Under the pieces are notes generated by a model. The model saw only the letters and a program-made list of their open reading frames with translations, made no database searches and was not told where the DNA came from. Shown piece after piece: positions 1 to 5,790 of a stretch of 5,987 nucleotides of DNA. Position 1 is the first letter of the stretch. Each line of letters begins with the position of its first letter. Where the stretch lies: contig CAISGS010000229.1 of the NCBI GenBank assembly GCA_903884915.1, positions 1 to 5,987 on the forward strand, given 5' to 3'. The stretch comes from an uncultured Caulobacteraceae bacterium. GTDB taxonomy: Bacteria; Pseudomonadota; Alphaproteobacteria; Caulobacterales; Caulobacteraceae. The position numbers were made by a program, and so were the translations under genes.

Positions 1-1061
1 ACATTGCGCCAATAGCGGAAGGCCGTGATCGAGGTCAGGTCAAAGCCGCCCAACTCATAGTTCGCCTGCACAAAGGCGCCCGAATTCATGTCCAAAACGC
101 TCGATGGCGAGTTCAGCGACACGTTGGTATTGTCCATCGACGCGGTGATGCCCTCGGCGGCAAGGATTTTGGGTAGGTTGACGCTGTTGGTCTTAATGCC
201 GCTCGGATAGCCGATATTATAGGTCGCGACATAGATGGCACCGGTCGATTTCAAATTGGAGTCGGTATAGTCGACACCCGCCAGAACGCTGAATTTTGGG
301 GTTGGCGTGAAGAGAAGCTTGCCGCGGAAACCTTGGCTCTTATAGCCATTGTTCTTTGTGCCATTGAAGATGTTGTCGACATTGCCTTCGTAACCGCTGG
401 TCACGGCGGCCAGTCGGCCACTGAGGACGCCCTTGACAATTTCGCCGTTCACCGCGCCGGAAATGCGATATTCGTTGCCCTGATAGTAGGCGCCTTCGAT
501 ATAGCCGCTCGCCTCAGGAGTTGGGTTGGTCGTGATAATGCTGATCACGCCCGCCGAGGCGTTCTTACCAAACAGGGTGCCTTGAGGGCCGCGCAGCACT
601 TCGACGTGGTCCAGATCGACAATGTCGGTCACCATCTGACCGGGACGGGCCAGAACCACGCCGTCGACGACGGTCGAGACGGTGGGCTCGGCGCCTGGCG
701 AGGTGGTGATGGTGCCAAGGCCGCGGATCAGAAGCGAGGCATCCTTATTCGACGGCGAGGTTCTGGTCTCGACACTGGGGATTACGGCCACCAGATCGAC
801 GATATTGTTACGGTTTTCTTGGCGAACCAGAGCGCCGCTGACGACGCTAACCGCGACGGGCGTGGTTTGCAGCGACTCGTTACGCAAACGGGCGGTCACG
901 ACCACCTCTTCGACCTGATTATCGGTCTTTGCAGCGGTTTCTGGTGCCGTGGTCTGGGCCATGGCCGCGCCAGCAAGGCTTGAGCTGGCCAAAAGCGCCG
1001 CGACGAAAGCGCCGCGCGATGTGTTTTTCAGCAGGATGCTGTTGGTCGTCTTTACGGACAT
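1..1061 (-). CDS. TonB-dependent outer-membrane receptor, N-terminal part (3' end beyond window)
   Basis: This gene encodes an outer-membrane beta-barrel receptor that would take up a ligand using energy from TonB-ExbBD. The reading frame is open for 353 codons from the ATG at 1061 to the left window edge, so the C-terminal barrel is missing. Visible in order: a signal peptide (residues 1-35, Ala/Leu/Ser-rich core, predicted cut AMA-Q), a TonB box EEVVVTA (51-57), and a plug domain from about 60 to 180. The plug holds the LIRGLG motif (111-116) and the hallmark VEVLRGPQGTLFGKNASAG (153-171). The first barrel strands follow. An AAGGGG ribosome site lies 8 nt before the ATG. It follows the Gfo/Idh/MocA gene by 49 nt on the same strand with no clear terminator between them, so co-transcription is likely. 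The family is certain; the ligand is unknown. Context suggests a sugar or sulfonated sugar rather than a siderophore, which is inference. Confidence 0.95.
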   Translation of the reverse strand, partial: MSVKTTNSILLKNTSRGAFVAALLASSSLAGAAMAQTTAPETAAKTDNQVEEVVVTARLRNESLQTTPVAVSVVSGALVRQENRNNIVDLVAVIPSVETRTSPSNKDASLLIRGLGTITTSPGAEPTVSTVVDGVVLARPGQMVTDIVDLDHVEVLRGPQGTLFGKNASAGVISIITTNPTPEASGYIEGAYYQGNEYRISGAVNGEIVKGVLSGRLAAVTSGYEGNVDNIFNGTKNNGYKSQGFRGKLLFTPTPKFSVLAGVDYTDSNLKSTGAIYVATYNIGYPSGIKTNSVNLPKILAAEGITASMDNTNVSLNSPSSVLDMNSGAFVQANYELGGFDLTSITAFRYWRN

Positions 1062-1069
1062 TTGTGGTT

Positions 1070-1075
1070 CCCCTT
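1070..1075 (-). promoter_or_regulatory. Ribosome binding site of the TonB receptor gene
   Basis: AAGGGG on the minus strand, 8 nt before the ATG at 1061. The same hexamer precedes the upstream Gfo/Idh/MocA gene. It fixes the receptor start, which also gives a complete signal peptide. Confidence 0.65.
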
Positions 1076-1110
1076 GTCTTCCGTTTGTTTCAATTCAGTT
1101 TTTTATGGGG

Positions 1111-2199
1111 CTAGAGGCCAAGCTCTGCCATCTCTACGGATCTTTTCTCACGCGCACTGATCTCTGCGGCTGCGCCGATGGCAACGGCCAAATAACCGTC
1201 TTGGGCGGTCACTTCGACCGGTCCGGCCCCGCGAACAGCAGCGTTGAACTTTTGATGTTCATAGAAGGTCGAGCCATGGTGGCTGCCGGCCTTGAGGGCG
1301 GTTTCGTCGGTCTCAACGATCTCGCGCGAGACATTTTTCGGATTACGGAACCCGACCCGCGGCGCATAGACCAAGGCGCCCTCAGGAATGAATAGATCCA
1401 GCCGAGCCTTGTCGCCCACCGCCGTCACCTCTTCTTGGTTCTCGGCCCCCTCGGCGAACATCGACAGGTCCAACATGGCGCGAACGCCATTGGCGAAATC
1501 GACGGTCGTGAAGCTGTTGTCGATAATGTCGGGCGTCTCACCATTATAGCGCTCGTCCTTGTGGTTGACGTCCATCGCGCCAGAGCAATAGACGCGCACC
1601 GCTTCGGACCCGACAATCAGGCGCATCAGGTCGAAGAAGTGGCAGCACTTCTCCACCATGGTTCCGCCCGTATTGCGGTTAAATCGGTTCCAATCCCCGA
1701 CCTTCGGCAAGAAGGGGAAGCGATGTTCGCGGATCGACAACATCTGTAGGCGTCCGACCTTGCCCGCATGGATCTGATTAACGTACTCGACCATCGGCGG
1801 CATGTAGCGATATTCCATCGCCGTCCAGAAAGGGGCCGTCGATTGCGCCGCGCGCTCCACCACCCAGCGGGCGTCGTCCAAGGTGGTCGCCAGCGGCTTT
1901 TCGCACAGGATGGCGAGGCTTGCGTCAAACAGGGGCTCGAGCACCTTGCGATGGGTATAGTTCGGGCTCGCGACAATCACGGCATCGACCAGACCGCTCT
2001 TGGCCAAGGATGCACTATCGGCAAAGCATGCAACCGTCTCGCCGCCCGCGCCCAAAGCGTCTCGCGCCATGTCGAGGGACTGGGCAACCGGATCGGCAAG
2101 GGCGGTGACGACCGCGCCGGGTGTAATGGCCAGATTGCGGATATGCTCACGAGCCATTAGCCCGGTACCCACAATACCGTAACGCACCACCTCAACCAC
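1111..2199 (-). CDS. Gfo/Idh/MocA-family NAD(P)-dependent oxidoreductase (sugar dehydrogenase or NAD-dependent glycosidase)
   Basis: A cytoplasmic two-domain enzyme of 362 residues, a normal length for the family. The N-terminal Rossmann domain shows GIVGTGLMA (8-16) with Asp36 at the end of the second strand, which suggests NAD rather than NADP. DAVIVASPN (72-80) and CEKPLATT (99-106, with the family Glu-Lys-Pro) follow. The C-terminal substrate domain holds MEYRYMPPM (128-136) and GGTMVEKCCHFFDL (178-191), where Glu183, Lys184, His187 and Asp190 lie in the usual catalytic segment. The start is GTG at 2199, chosen because AAGGGG lies 6 nt upstream; no ATG gives a full Rossmann motif. No signal peptide is present. 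Known members oxidise inositol or sugars, and some (GH109, GH188) are NAD-dependent glycosidases that oxidise C3 transiently. Which activity applies here cannot be read directly. It leads the TonB receptor gene by 49 nt, so it probably acts on what the receptor imports. Confidence 0.93.
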   Translation of the reverse strand: MVEVVRYGIVGTGLMAREHIRNLAITPGAVVTALADPVAQSLDMARDALGAGGETVACFADSASLAKSGLVDAVIVASPNYTHRKVLEPLFDASLAILCEKPLATTLDDARWVVERAAQSTAPFWTAMEYRYMPPMVEYVNQIHAGKVGRLQMLSIREHRFPFLPKVGDWNRFNRNTGGTMVEKCCHFFDLMRLIVGSEAVRVYCSGAMDVNHKDERYNGETPDIIDNSFTTVDFANGVRAMLDLSMFAEGAENQEEVTAVGDKARLDLFIPEGALVYAPRVGFRNPKNVSREIVETDETALKAGSHHGSTFYEHQKFNAAVRGAGPVEVTAQDGYLAVAIGAAAEISAREKRSVEMAELGL

Positions 2200-2205
2200 A
2201 ATCCG

Positions 2206-2211
2206 CCCCTT
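2206..2211 (-). promoter_or_regulatory. Ribosome binding site that decides the GTG start of the Gfo/Idh/MocA gene
   Basis: AAGGGG on the minus strand sits 6 nt before the GTG at 2199. Two further in-frame GTG codons lie at residues 4 and 5 but have poorer spacing, so the first GTG is preferred. Confidence 0.6.
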
Positions 2212-2222
2212 ATTTTTTATGA

Positions 2223-2240
2223 CAGCCTCACTTTAGGCTG
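2223..2240 (-). other. Small inverted repeat in the leader of the Gfo/Idh/MocA gene
   Basis: On the minus strand CAGCCT and AGGCTG form a perfect 6-bp stem with the loop AAAGTG, 11 nt before the AAGGGG ribosome site. No T-tract follows on either strand, so it is not a classic terminator. It could be a 5' leader hairpin or a protein-binding half-site pair. A weak promoter-like pair (TTGCCC, 18 nt, TAAAGT) overlaps its loop, which would fit operator control, but this is weak evidence. Confidence 0.35.
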
Positions 2241-2473
2241 GAACTTACAAAGAGGGCAAGGGCGCACAGGCCCCGACCGGCCCTTCAAGATCAGGAGAAA
2301 TTCTAACTTAACATTCTGTATTTTTATGATTTACGGCTCAAAACTCGGCGAGGGCGGCAGGCCCTAAAGCCTGGCAGGACCCTCAATTTCCGCCGCGCCT
2401 ATGATCCGTATGCAACAGTTTGCTAGGCTTTTTACGGGATGCGAAATTCCCACCCTTAGACCCGCGCTATACC

Positions 2474-2512
2474 CCATGGGGCACCCCTCTGGATTAGACC
2501 AGAGGGCCATGG
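2474..2512 (-). terminator. Hairpin around the monooxygenase stop codon, possible terminator or 3'-end stabiliser
   Basis: On the minus strand CCCTCTGG (2506-2499) and CCAGAGGG (2492-2485) form a perfect 8-bp stem with loop TCTAAT. The TAA stop codon (2496-2494) is inside the loop. An outer CCATGG on each side (2512-2507 and 2479-2474) adds 6 bp with a 5-nt bulge on one side only. There is no T-tract after it, so intrinsic termination would be weak. It may instead protect the 3' end of the upstream pair's transcript and allow lower expression of the genes beyond. Confidence 0.45.
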
Positions 2513-3558
2513 TCGATATGGGGCAGGACGTGGCGGGCAAAGAGGTCGGCCTCTGCGGCATGGGGATAGCCAGACAGGATAAAGGCCTCAATGCCCATGG
2601 CGCGGTAGTCATTGAGCTTGGCCAGCACCTGATCAGGATCACCGACGATCGCCGCGCCGCATCCGGACCTTGCCCGCCCGATGCCGGTCCAGAGATTGGC
2701 TTCCGCATAGCCATCATCGCCCGCCGTCTCGCGAAGGGCGACCTGGGCCTGAACGCCGGCCGATTTGGAGTCCAGAGCCTTTGCCTTGATCGCGGCCCCC
2801 ACCTGATTATCGAGCTTGCTTAACAGGCGGTCGGCGGCGGTGCGCGCTTCCGACTCGGTATCGCGCACCACCACATGGGCGCGGTAGCCAAAGCGCAGGG
2901 TTCGGCCATAGCGCGCCGCCCGGGCGGTCATTTCGGCGATAATGTCTGCGACCGCTTCCTTGCGATCAGGCCACATCAAAAACACGTCAGCCCCCCTGGC
3001 CGCAGCATCACGGGCATCCTCGGATAGTCCGCCGAAATAGAGCAACGGCGCCTTACCCGAATGGGTCCGGACACGGGGCGGTTCGATCTGGAGGTTCCAG
3101 AACTCGCCCTGATGGTCGAGCGCCTCACCATTGAGCATGGTCTTGAGGATCGACATGGCCTCAACCGTGCGGGCATAGCGCGGTGCCGAGGCCAGCTTTT
3201 CACCGGGCATGTCCGAGGAAATGATGTTGACGGTAAGCCGTCCGCCCAAAATGCGGTCGATGGTGGCGATCTGACGGGCCAATTGCGGCGGCCACATCTC
3301 ACCGATGCGCACAGCCATCAACAGACGCATGCGCCGAACCTGGGTCGCGATGGCGGCGGCAAAGGCGGTGGTGTCTATGCCCAGTTCATAGCCCGAAGGC
3401 AGGAGGATATTATCAAACCCGCCTGCCTCGGCCTGCAGAACGATATCGCGGCAGTGCTCCCAGCTTGACTGGAGACGCTCATCGGGAACACCCAAAAACT
3501 CATAGTCATCGTCGCAAAGGGCCGAAAACCAGCTAATCTCGCACGGCGCCTGCGTCAT
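2494..3558 (-). CDS. SsuD-like FMNH2-dependent sulfonate monooxygenase (LLM family), possible sulfoquinovose monooxygenase
   Basis: A 354-residue TIM-barrel flavin monooxygenase of the bacterial luciferase-like family, closest to alkanesulfonate monooxygenase SsuD (about 381 residues). Such enzymes use FMNH2 and O2 to split a C-S bond, giving sulfite and an aldehyde. Seen in order: GFDNILLPSG (47-56), RIGEMWPPQLARQIATIDRI (84-103), GGRLTVNII (105-113), LYFGG (173-177), then Trp196, Arg226 and His228 in FGYRAHVVVRDTESEA, Arg297 in GIGRARSGCGAAIVG, and Tyr331 in LSGYPH. These five match the SsuD residues Trp196, Arg226, His228, Arg297 and Tyr331 in local sequence context. SsuD Cys54 is not kept (Leu59 at the aligned place). 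The ATG overlaps the aldo/keto reductase stop as ATGA, so translation is coupled; a GGAG lies 10 nt upstream. Sulfonate use is well supported. The exact substrate (alkanesulfonate or sulfoquinovose) is not, though pairing with a reductase favours a sugar-type aldehyde. Confidence 0.92.
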   Translation of the reverse strand: MTQAPCEISWFSALCDDDYEFLGVPDERLQSSWEHCRDIVLQAEAGGFDNILLPSGYELGIDTTAFAAAIATQVRRMRLLMAVRIGEMWPPQLARQIATIDRILGGRLTVNIISSDMPGEKLASAPRYARTVEAMSILKTMLNGEALDHQGEFWNLQIEPPRVRTHSGKAPLLYFGGLSEDARDAAARGADVFLMWPDRKEAVADIIAEMTARAARYGRTLRFGYRAHVVVRDTESEARTAADRLLSKLDNQVGAAIKAKALDSKSAGVQAQVALRETAGDDGYAEANLWTGIGRARSGCGAAIVGDPDQVLAKLNDYRAMGIEAFILSGYPHAAEADLFARHVLPHIDHGPLV

Positions 3559-4463
3559 GGCAGAGGCACTCCAAGAGCAGCGACCAGCACCTCGTACCAG
3601 GCCTGACGGGTCCAGCGAGGCTTGTAGGCGTCTGGGATCTCGGCAATCCGGGCCGGGGTCTGGGTGCCGACGATGGGAATGGGCCGGGCCGGGTGGGCCA
3701 TGATCCAGCTATAGGCCGCGGCCGCCAGCGACACCCCATAGGTCTCAGCCACCGCGCTGAGGGCTGCTGCCACAGCACGCTCGCGGTCGGAGCCCGGCTG
3801 AGCGAGCCGTCCGCCGCCCAGCGGTGACCAAGCCAAGACCGTCATGTTGCGCGCAATCGCCTGATCCATCGTCCCGTCGGAAAGGGGCCCGACCGATAGC
3901 GGCGAAAATTCTGGCTGGGTTGAGACCACCGGCAGTCGAAGATGGGCGGCAAAGGCCTCGACCTGAGAGGTCGTGTAGTTGGACACCCCAACCGCGCCAA
4001 TCTTTCCCGCCTCATGGGCCGCTTCCAGCGCCCGAGCAATTTCAGCCGGATGGGTCAAAATGTCTGGGCGGTGAATCTGCCAGAGGGCGACATGCTCGAC
4101 ACCCATGCGGCTCAAGGAGGCATCAATGGCCGAGGTCAGATAGGTCTGGCTGGAATTATAGGGCACACCCATCTCAATTCCGCCCTTGGTGGCGATCACC
4201 ATCTGCTTGGCCAGGCTCGGGGCCTGTTTCAGCACCGCGCCCAAGAGGGCCTCTGCCGCGCCAAAGGGCTCGCCATTGTCTGGGCCATAGATGTCAGCCG
4301 TATCGAACAGGGTCACCCCCGCATCGAGCGCAGCCTGCACTCTGGCTTGGGCGGCGTTCACATCCGCGCCGCAGAAACGCCACATCCCCCAAGCGATAGA
4401 GGAGACGGAAGGCCCTCCCGCATAGAGGTCACGATTTTTGTTGGGTTCAGGAAGGTATGTCAT
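3555..4463 (-). CDS. Aldo/keto reductase, probable SmoB-like partner of the monooxygenase
   Basis: A cytoplasmic NAD(P)H-dependent reductase with an aldo/keto reductase TIM barrel, 302 residues from the ATG at 4463. The catalytic tetrad is complete: Asp54 and Tyr59 in FDTADIYG, Lys93 in IATKGG, and His131 in WQIHRPD. Cofactor-binding motifs follow: GVSNYT (159-164), Gln183, AWSPLGGG (211-218) and IVGTQTPARIAE near 264-275. The sequence resembles the YdhF-like branch. The frame extends 15 codons further to a TTG at 4508, but that stretch contains the promoter and lacks a ribosome site. The ATG at 4463 is preferred: it matches the expected protein start and lies where transcription should begin. 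The stop overlaps the monooxygenase start (ATGA). In the sulfo-SMO pathway SmoB reduces 6-oxo-glucose, made by the monooxygenase, to glucose; a matching role here is inferred from the coupling. Confidence 0.93.
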   Translation of the reverse strand: MTYLPEPNKNRDLYAGGPSVSSIAWGMWRFCGADVNAAQARVQAALDAGVTLFDTADIYGPDNGEPFGAAEALLGAVLKQAPSLAKQMVIATKGGIEMGVPYNSSQTYLTSAIDASLSRMGVEHVALWQIHRPDILTHPAEIARALEAAHEAGKIGAVGVSNYTTSQVEAFAAHLRLPVVSTQPEFSPLSVGPLSDGTMDQAIARNMTVLAWSPLGGGRLAQPGSDRERAVAAALSAVAETYGVSLAAAAYSWIMAHPARPIPIVGTQTPARIAEIPDAYKPRWTRQAWYEVLVAALGVPLP

Positions 4464-4470
4464 CGACGGC

Positions 4471-4498
4471 ATACTATGCGCCAAACGGGTCATGTCAA
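4471..4498 (-). promoter_or_regulatory. Sigma70-like promoter of the reductase-monooxygenase pair, giving a probable leaderless mRNA
   Basis: On the minus strand TTGACA (4498-4493, full consensus) is followed by a 16-nt spacer and TAGTAT (4476-4471, 4 of 6). The ATG at 4463 begins 7 nt after the -10 box, the usual distance to the transcription start, and has no Shine-Dalgarno sequence. Both facts fit a leaderless message. The promoter falls inside the N-terminal extension that would be coded from the TTG at 4508, which argues against that start. Confidence 0.6.
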
Positions 4499-4509
4499 CG
4501 CGAGCCAAG

Positions 4510-4523
4510 GCCGTGTTAACGGC
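4510..4523. promoter_or_regulatory. Small inverted repeat upstream of the reductase promoter, possible operator
   Basis: GCCGT and ACGGC flank the 4-nt centre GTTA on the plus strand. The repeat lies 11 nt upstream of the TTGACA box, a suitable place for an activator or repressor. No regulator gene is in the window and no second copy was found, so a chance match is possible. Confidence 0.25.
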
Positions 4524-4582
4524 TTTCCGACAACACTGGAGCTAGGGGCGAAAACAGGGATGTTTTGGCAAAAGGCCCGGCG

Positions 4583-5530
4583 TCAGATCTCCATCAGGTC
4601 TCGGCCGATGATGATTTTGCCCGAAAAATGAGGTCTGACGGCCTCGATCCAATCCTCATCCTTGATGGCGCTATTCCCGCCCGGCACCAGATGAGACAGG
4701 ACGAGGGTCTTGACTCCAGCCTCCGTGGCCACACGTCCAACATCTGCCGCGGGGGTATGGCTCGCTAAGAGATGTTCTCGCAAGGTCTTAGCATTGGGCT
4801 CTGTCGCGATCAACTGCTCTAGCGCGGGCAGATAGAGGGCCTCATGGACCAGGACATCGGCACCGCGGGCAAGCGCGATCAGGCGATCACTGGCGCGCGT
4901 ATCACCCGATATGACAATCGACCGATCGGGACAGTCAAAGCGATAGGCAAAGGCGGGGGTAATCGGGGGGTGGTCGACAAGGGCCGCGGTCACCTTGACC
5001 CACTGATCCTGCATGACCAGGCCGCCCGTCGAGATCTCGTGGGGCACAATCCTATCGGCCAAGGGGGGGCGGCCCTCGTCGGCAATCCTTGTGCGGATAT
5101 CGACCTCATTCAGGTCTAAAAAGAGCTGCGTCATCCGCGCCAAGGGCGGCGGGCCATAGGCTTGGACCGGCTTGGACAGGTTCGCGGCCCAGCTGAGCAA
5201 CAGCAGATTGCCATAGTCCGCATTATGGTCCGAATGGTGGTGGGTGATGAACAGATGGCTCAATGAGGAAAGAGAGATGCCCGCCATCACCAACTGCCGC
5301 GCAACACCATCGCCGCAGTCGATCACATAGGCCCTGTCACCCACCATAATGACCTGCGCCGGCGCCGACCGGTTTGCCTTTGGCGTTGGGCCGCCGCCTG
5401 TGCCCAGCAAGATCAGGCGTGATCTTGTGGTGGCAGGCGTTTTGGCGCTCGCCAAGCCTGATCCGGATACCGCCCACCCGAGCCCACCGGCCAAGGTCCC
5501 ACGACGGGTTAAACTCAGTGTCATCGCCAT
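4583..5530 (-). CDS. Exported metallo-beta-lactamase-fold hydrolase (RNase Z / type III arylsulfatase-like)
   Basis: A 315-residue zinc-dependent hydrolase probably acting in the periplasm. The N-terminus has a twin-arginine-type signal (LTRRGTLAGG, 7-16) with a hydrophobic stretch and a likely cut after ALASA-type residues near 29. The mature part starts with LILLGTGGGP (39-48). It carries the metal motif HHHSDH, with His97, His99, Asp101 and His102, then His187, Asp210 in ISGDTRASD, and His280 in LVLSHLVPG. These form a complete two-metal set. This subgroup includes AtsA-type arylsulfatases, lactonases and phosphodiesterases. The Tat signal makes an RNase Z role unlikely. The ATG at 5530 and the ATG at 5524 are both possible; GAGAGG lies 3 nt before the first and 9 nt before the second, so 5524 may be the true start. 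It has its own promoter and is 119 nt from the reductase, so a shared pathway is only suggested. Confidence 0.9.
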   Translation of the reverse strand: MAMTLSLTRRGTLAGGLGWAVSGSGLASAKTPATTRSRLILLGTGGGPTPKANRSAPAQVIMVGDRAYVIDCGDGVARQLVMAGISLSSLSHLFITHHHSDHNADYGNLLLLSWAANLSKPVQAYGPPPLARMTQLFLDLNEVDIRTRIADEGRPPLADRIVPHEISTGGLVMQDQWVKVTAALVDHPPITPAFAYRFDCPDRSIVISGDTRASDRLIALARGADVLVHEALYLPALEQLIATEPNAKTLREHLLASHTPAADVGRVATEAGVKTLVLSHLVPGGNSAIKDEDWIEAVRPHFSGKIIIGRDLMEI

Positions 5531-5790
5531 AGCCCTCTCTGCAAATAGCCCACCCAGGACCGCGCTTCGCGATTATATACCATAGGTAGGATCTGTCGAT
5601 GGGGACGCGAAGGAACGCACCCTTCACGGACCTAGTGTTCACACCTTGGGCCCCATGATCTCGGGTCGACGCCGCCAATCAATCTGGGTATAGCCCATTA
5701 TAGGGTGGGGCTTATGCTTGGGTGGACCGTGTCCGCACAGGTCAAGGCCACCGCCATAGCCACTCGACCCAAACCCCTCTGAGGCCAGAC
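5531..5790. other. Divergent intergenic region between the metallo-hydrolase and the nitroreductase genes
   Basis: These 260 nt separate divergent genes. The half near the hydrolase holds its promoter. A short inverted repeat GTGT-TC-ACAC lies at 5635-5644, upstream of that promoter. For the nitroreductase, only weak promoter matches were found (TCGACG, 17 nt, TATAGC at about 5666-5694), so its control region is not assigned. No ORF of note lies here apart from antisense frames. Confidence 0.45.
5572..5599 (-). promoter_or_regulatory. Sigma70-like promoter of the metallo-hydrolase gene
   Basis: On the minus strand TCGACA (5599-5594, 5 of 6) and a perfect TATAAT (5577-5572) are separated by 16 nt. 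Transcription should begin near 5565, giving a 5' leader of about 35 nt that includes the GAGAGG ribosome site. Confidence 0.6.

Larger units (their letters stand above)
2200..2493. other. Intergenic region between the monooxygenase and the Gfo/Idh/MocA gene
   Basis: This 294-nt gap separates two same-strand genes. It holds no credible ORF: a plus-strand frame from 2401 is only antisense to the monooxygenase. It contains part of the hairpin around the monooxygenase stop, the small leader hairpin at 2223-2240, and an AT-rich patch at about 2301-2335 in otherwise GC-rich sequence. The length, hairpin and AT-rich patch suggest that a separate promoter for the Gfo/Idh/MocA and receptor genes lies here. 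I found no good match to a sigma70 -35/-10 pair, so activator-dependent or alternative-sigma transcription is possible. Confidence 0.5.

Noticed and set aside
333..983. Plus-strand ORF of 216 codons
   Set aside because: It is antisense to the TonB receptor, whose minus-strand frame is open over the whole stretch and carries clear family motifs. The plus-strand product has no recognisable domain.
2223..2240. Inverted repeat read as an intrinsic terminator
   Set aside because: No T-tract follows the stem on either strand, and it sits 11 nt before a ribosome site.
2364..2717. Minus-strand ORF of 117 codons overlapping the monooxygenase end
   Set aside because: It is a frame-shifted shadow of the monooxygenase C-terminal part with no domain of its own; the real frame keeps the SGYPH motif and ends at a TAA.
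4464..4508. N-terminal extension of the aldo/keto reductase from the TTG at 4508
   Set aside because: There is no well-placed ribosome site, the stretch contains a TTGACA/TAGTAT promoter, and the reductase fold begins after the later ATG.
3942..4631. Plus-strand ORF of 229 codons
   Set aside because: It is antisense to the aldo/keto reductase, including its catalytic tetrad region, and runs over the promoter. Long antisense frames are common in GC-rich coding DNA.
5697..5702. Perfect minus-strand TATAAT as a second promoter of the metallo-hydrolase gene
   Set aside because: The sequence 16-18 nt upstream has no -35-like element, and a much better promoter lies closer to the gene at 5572-5599.
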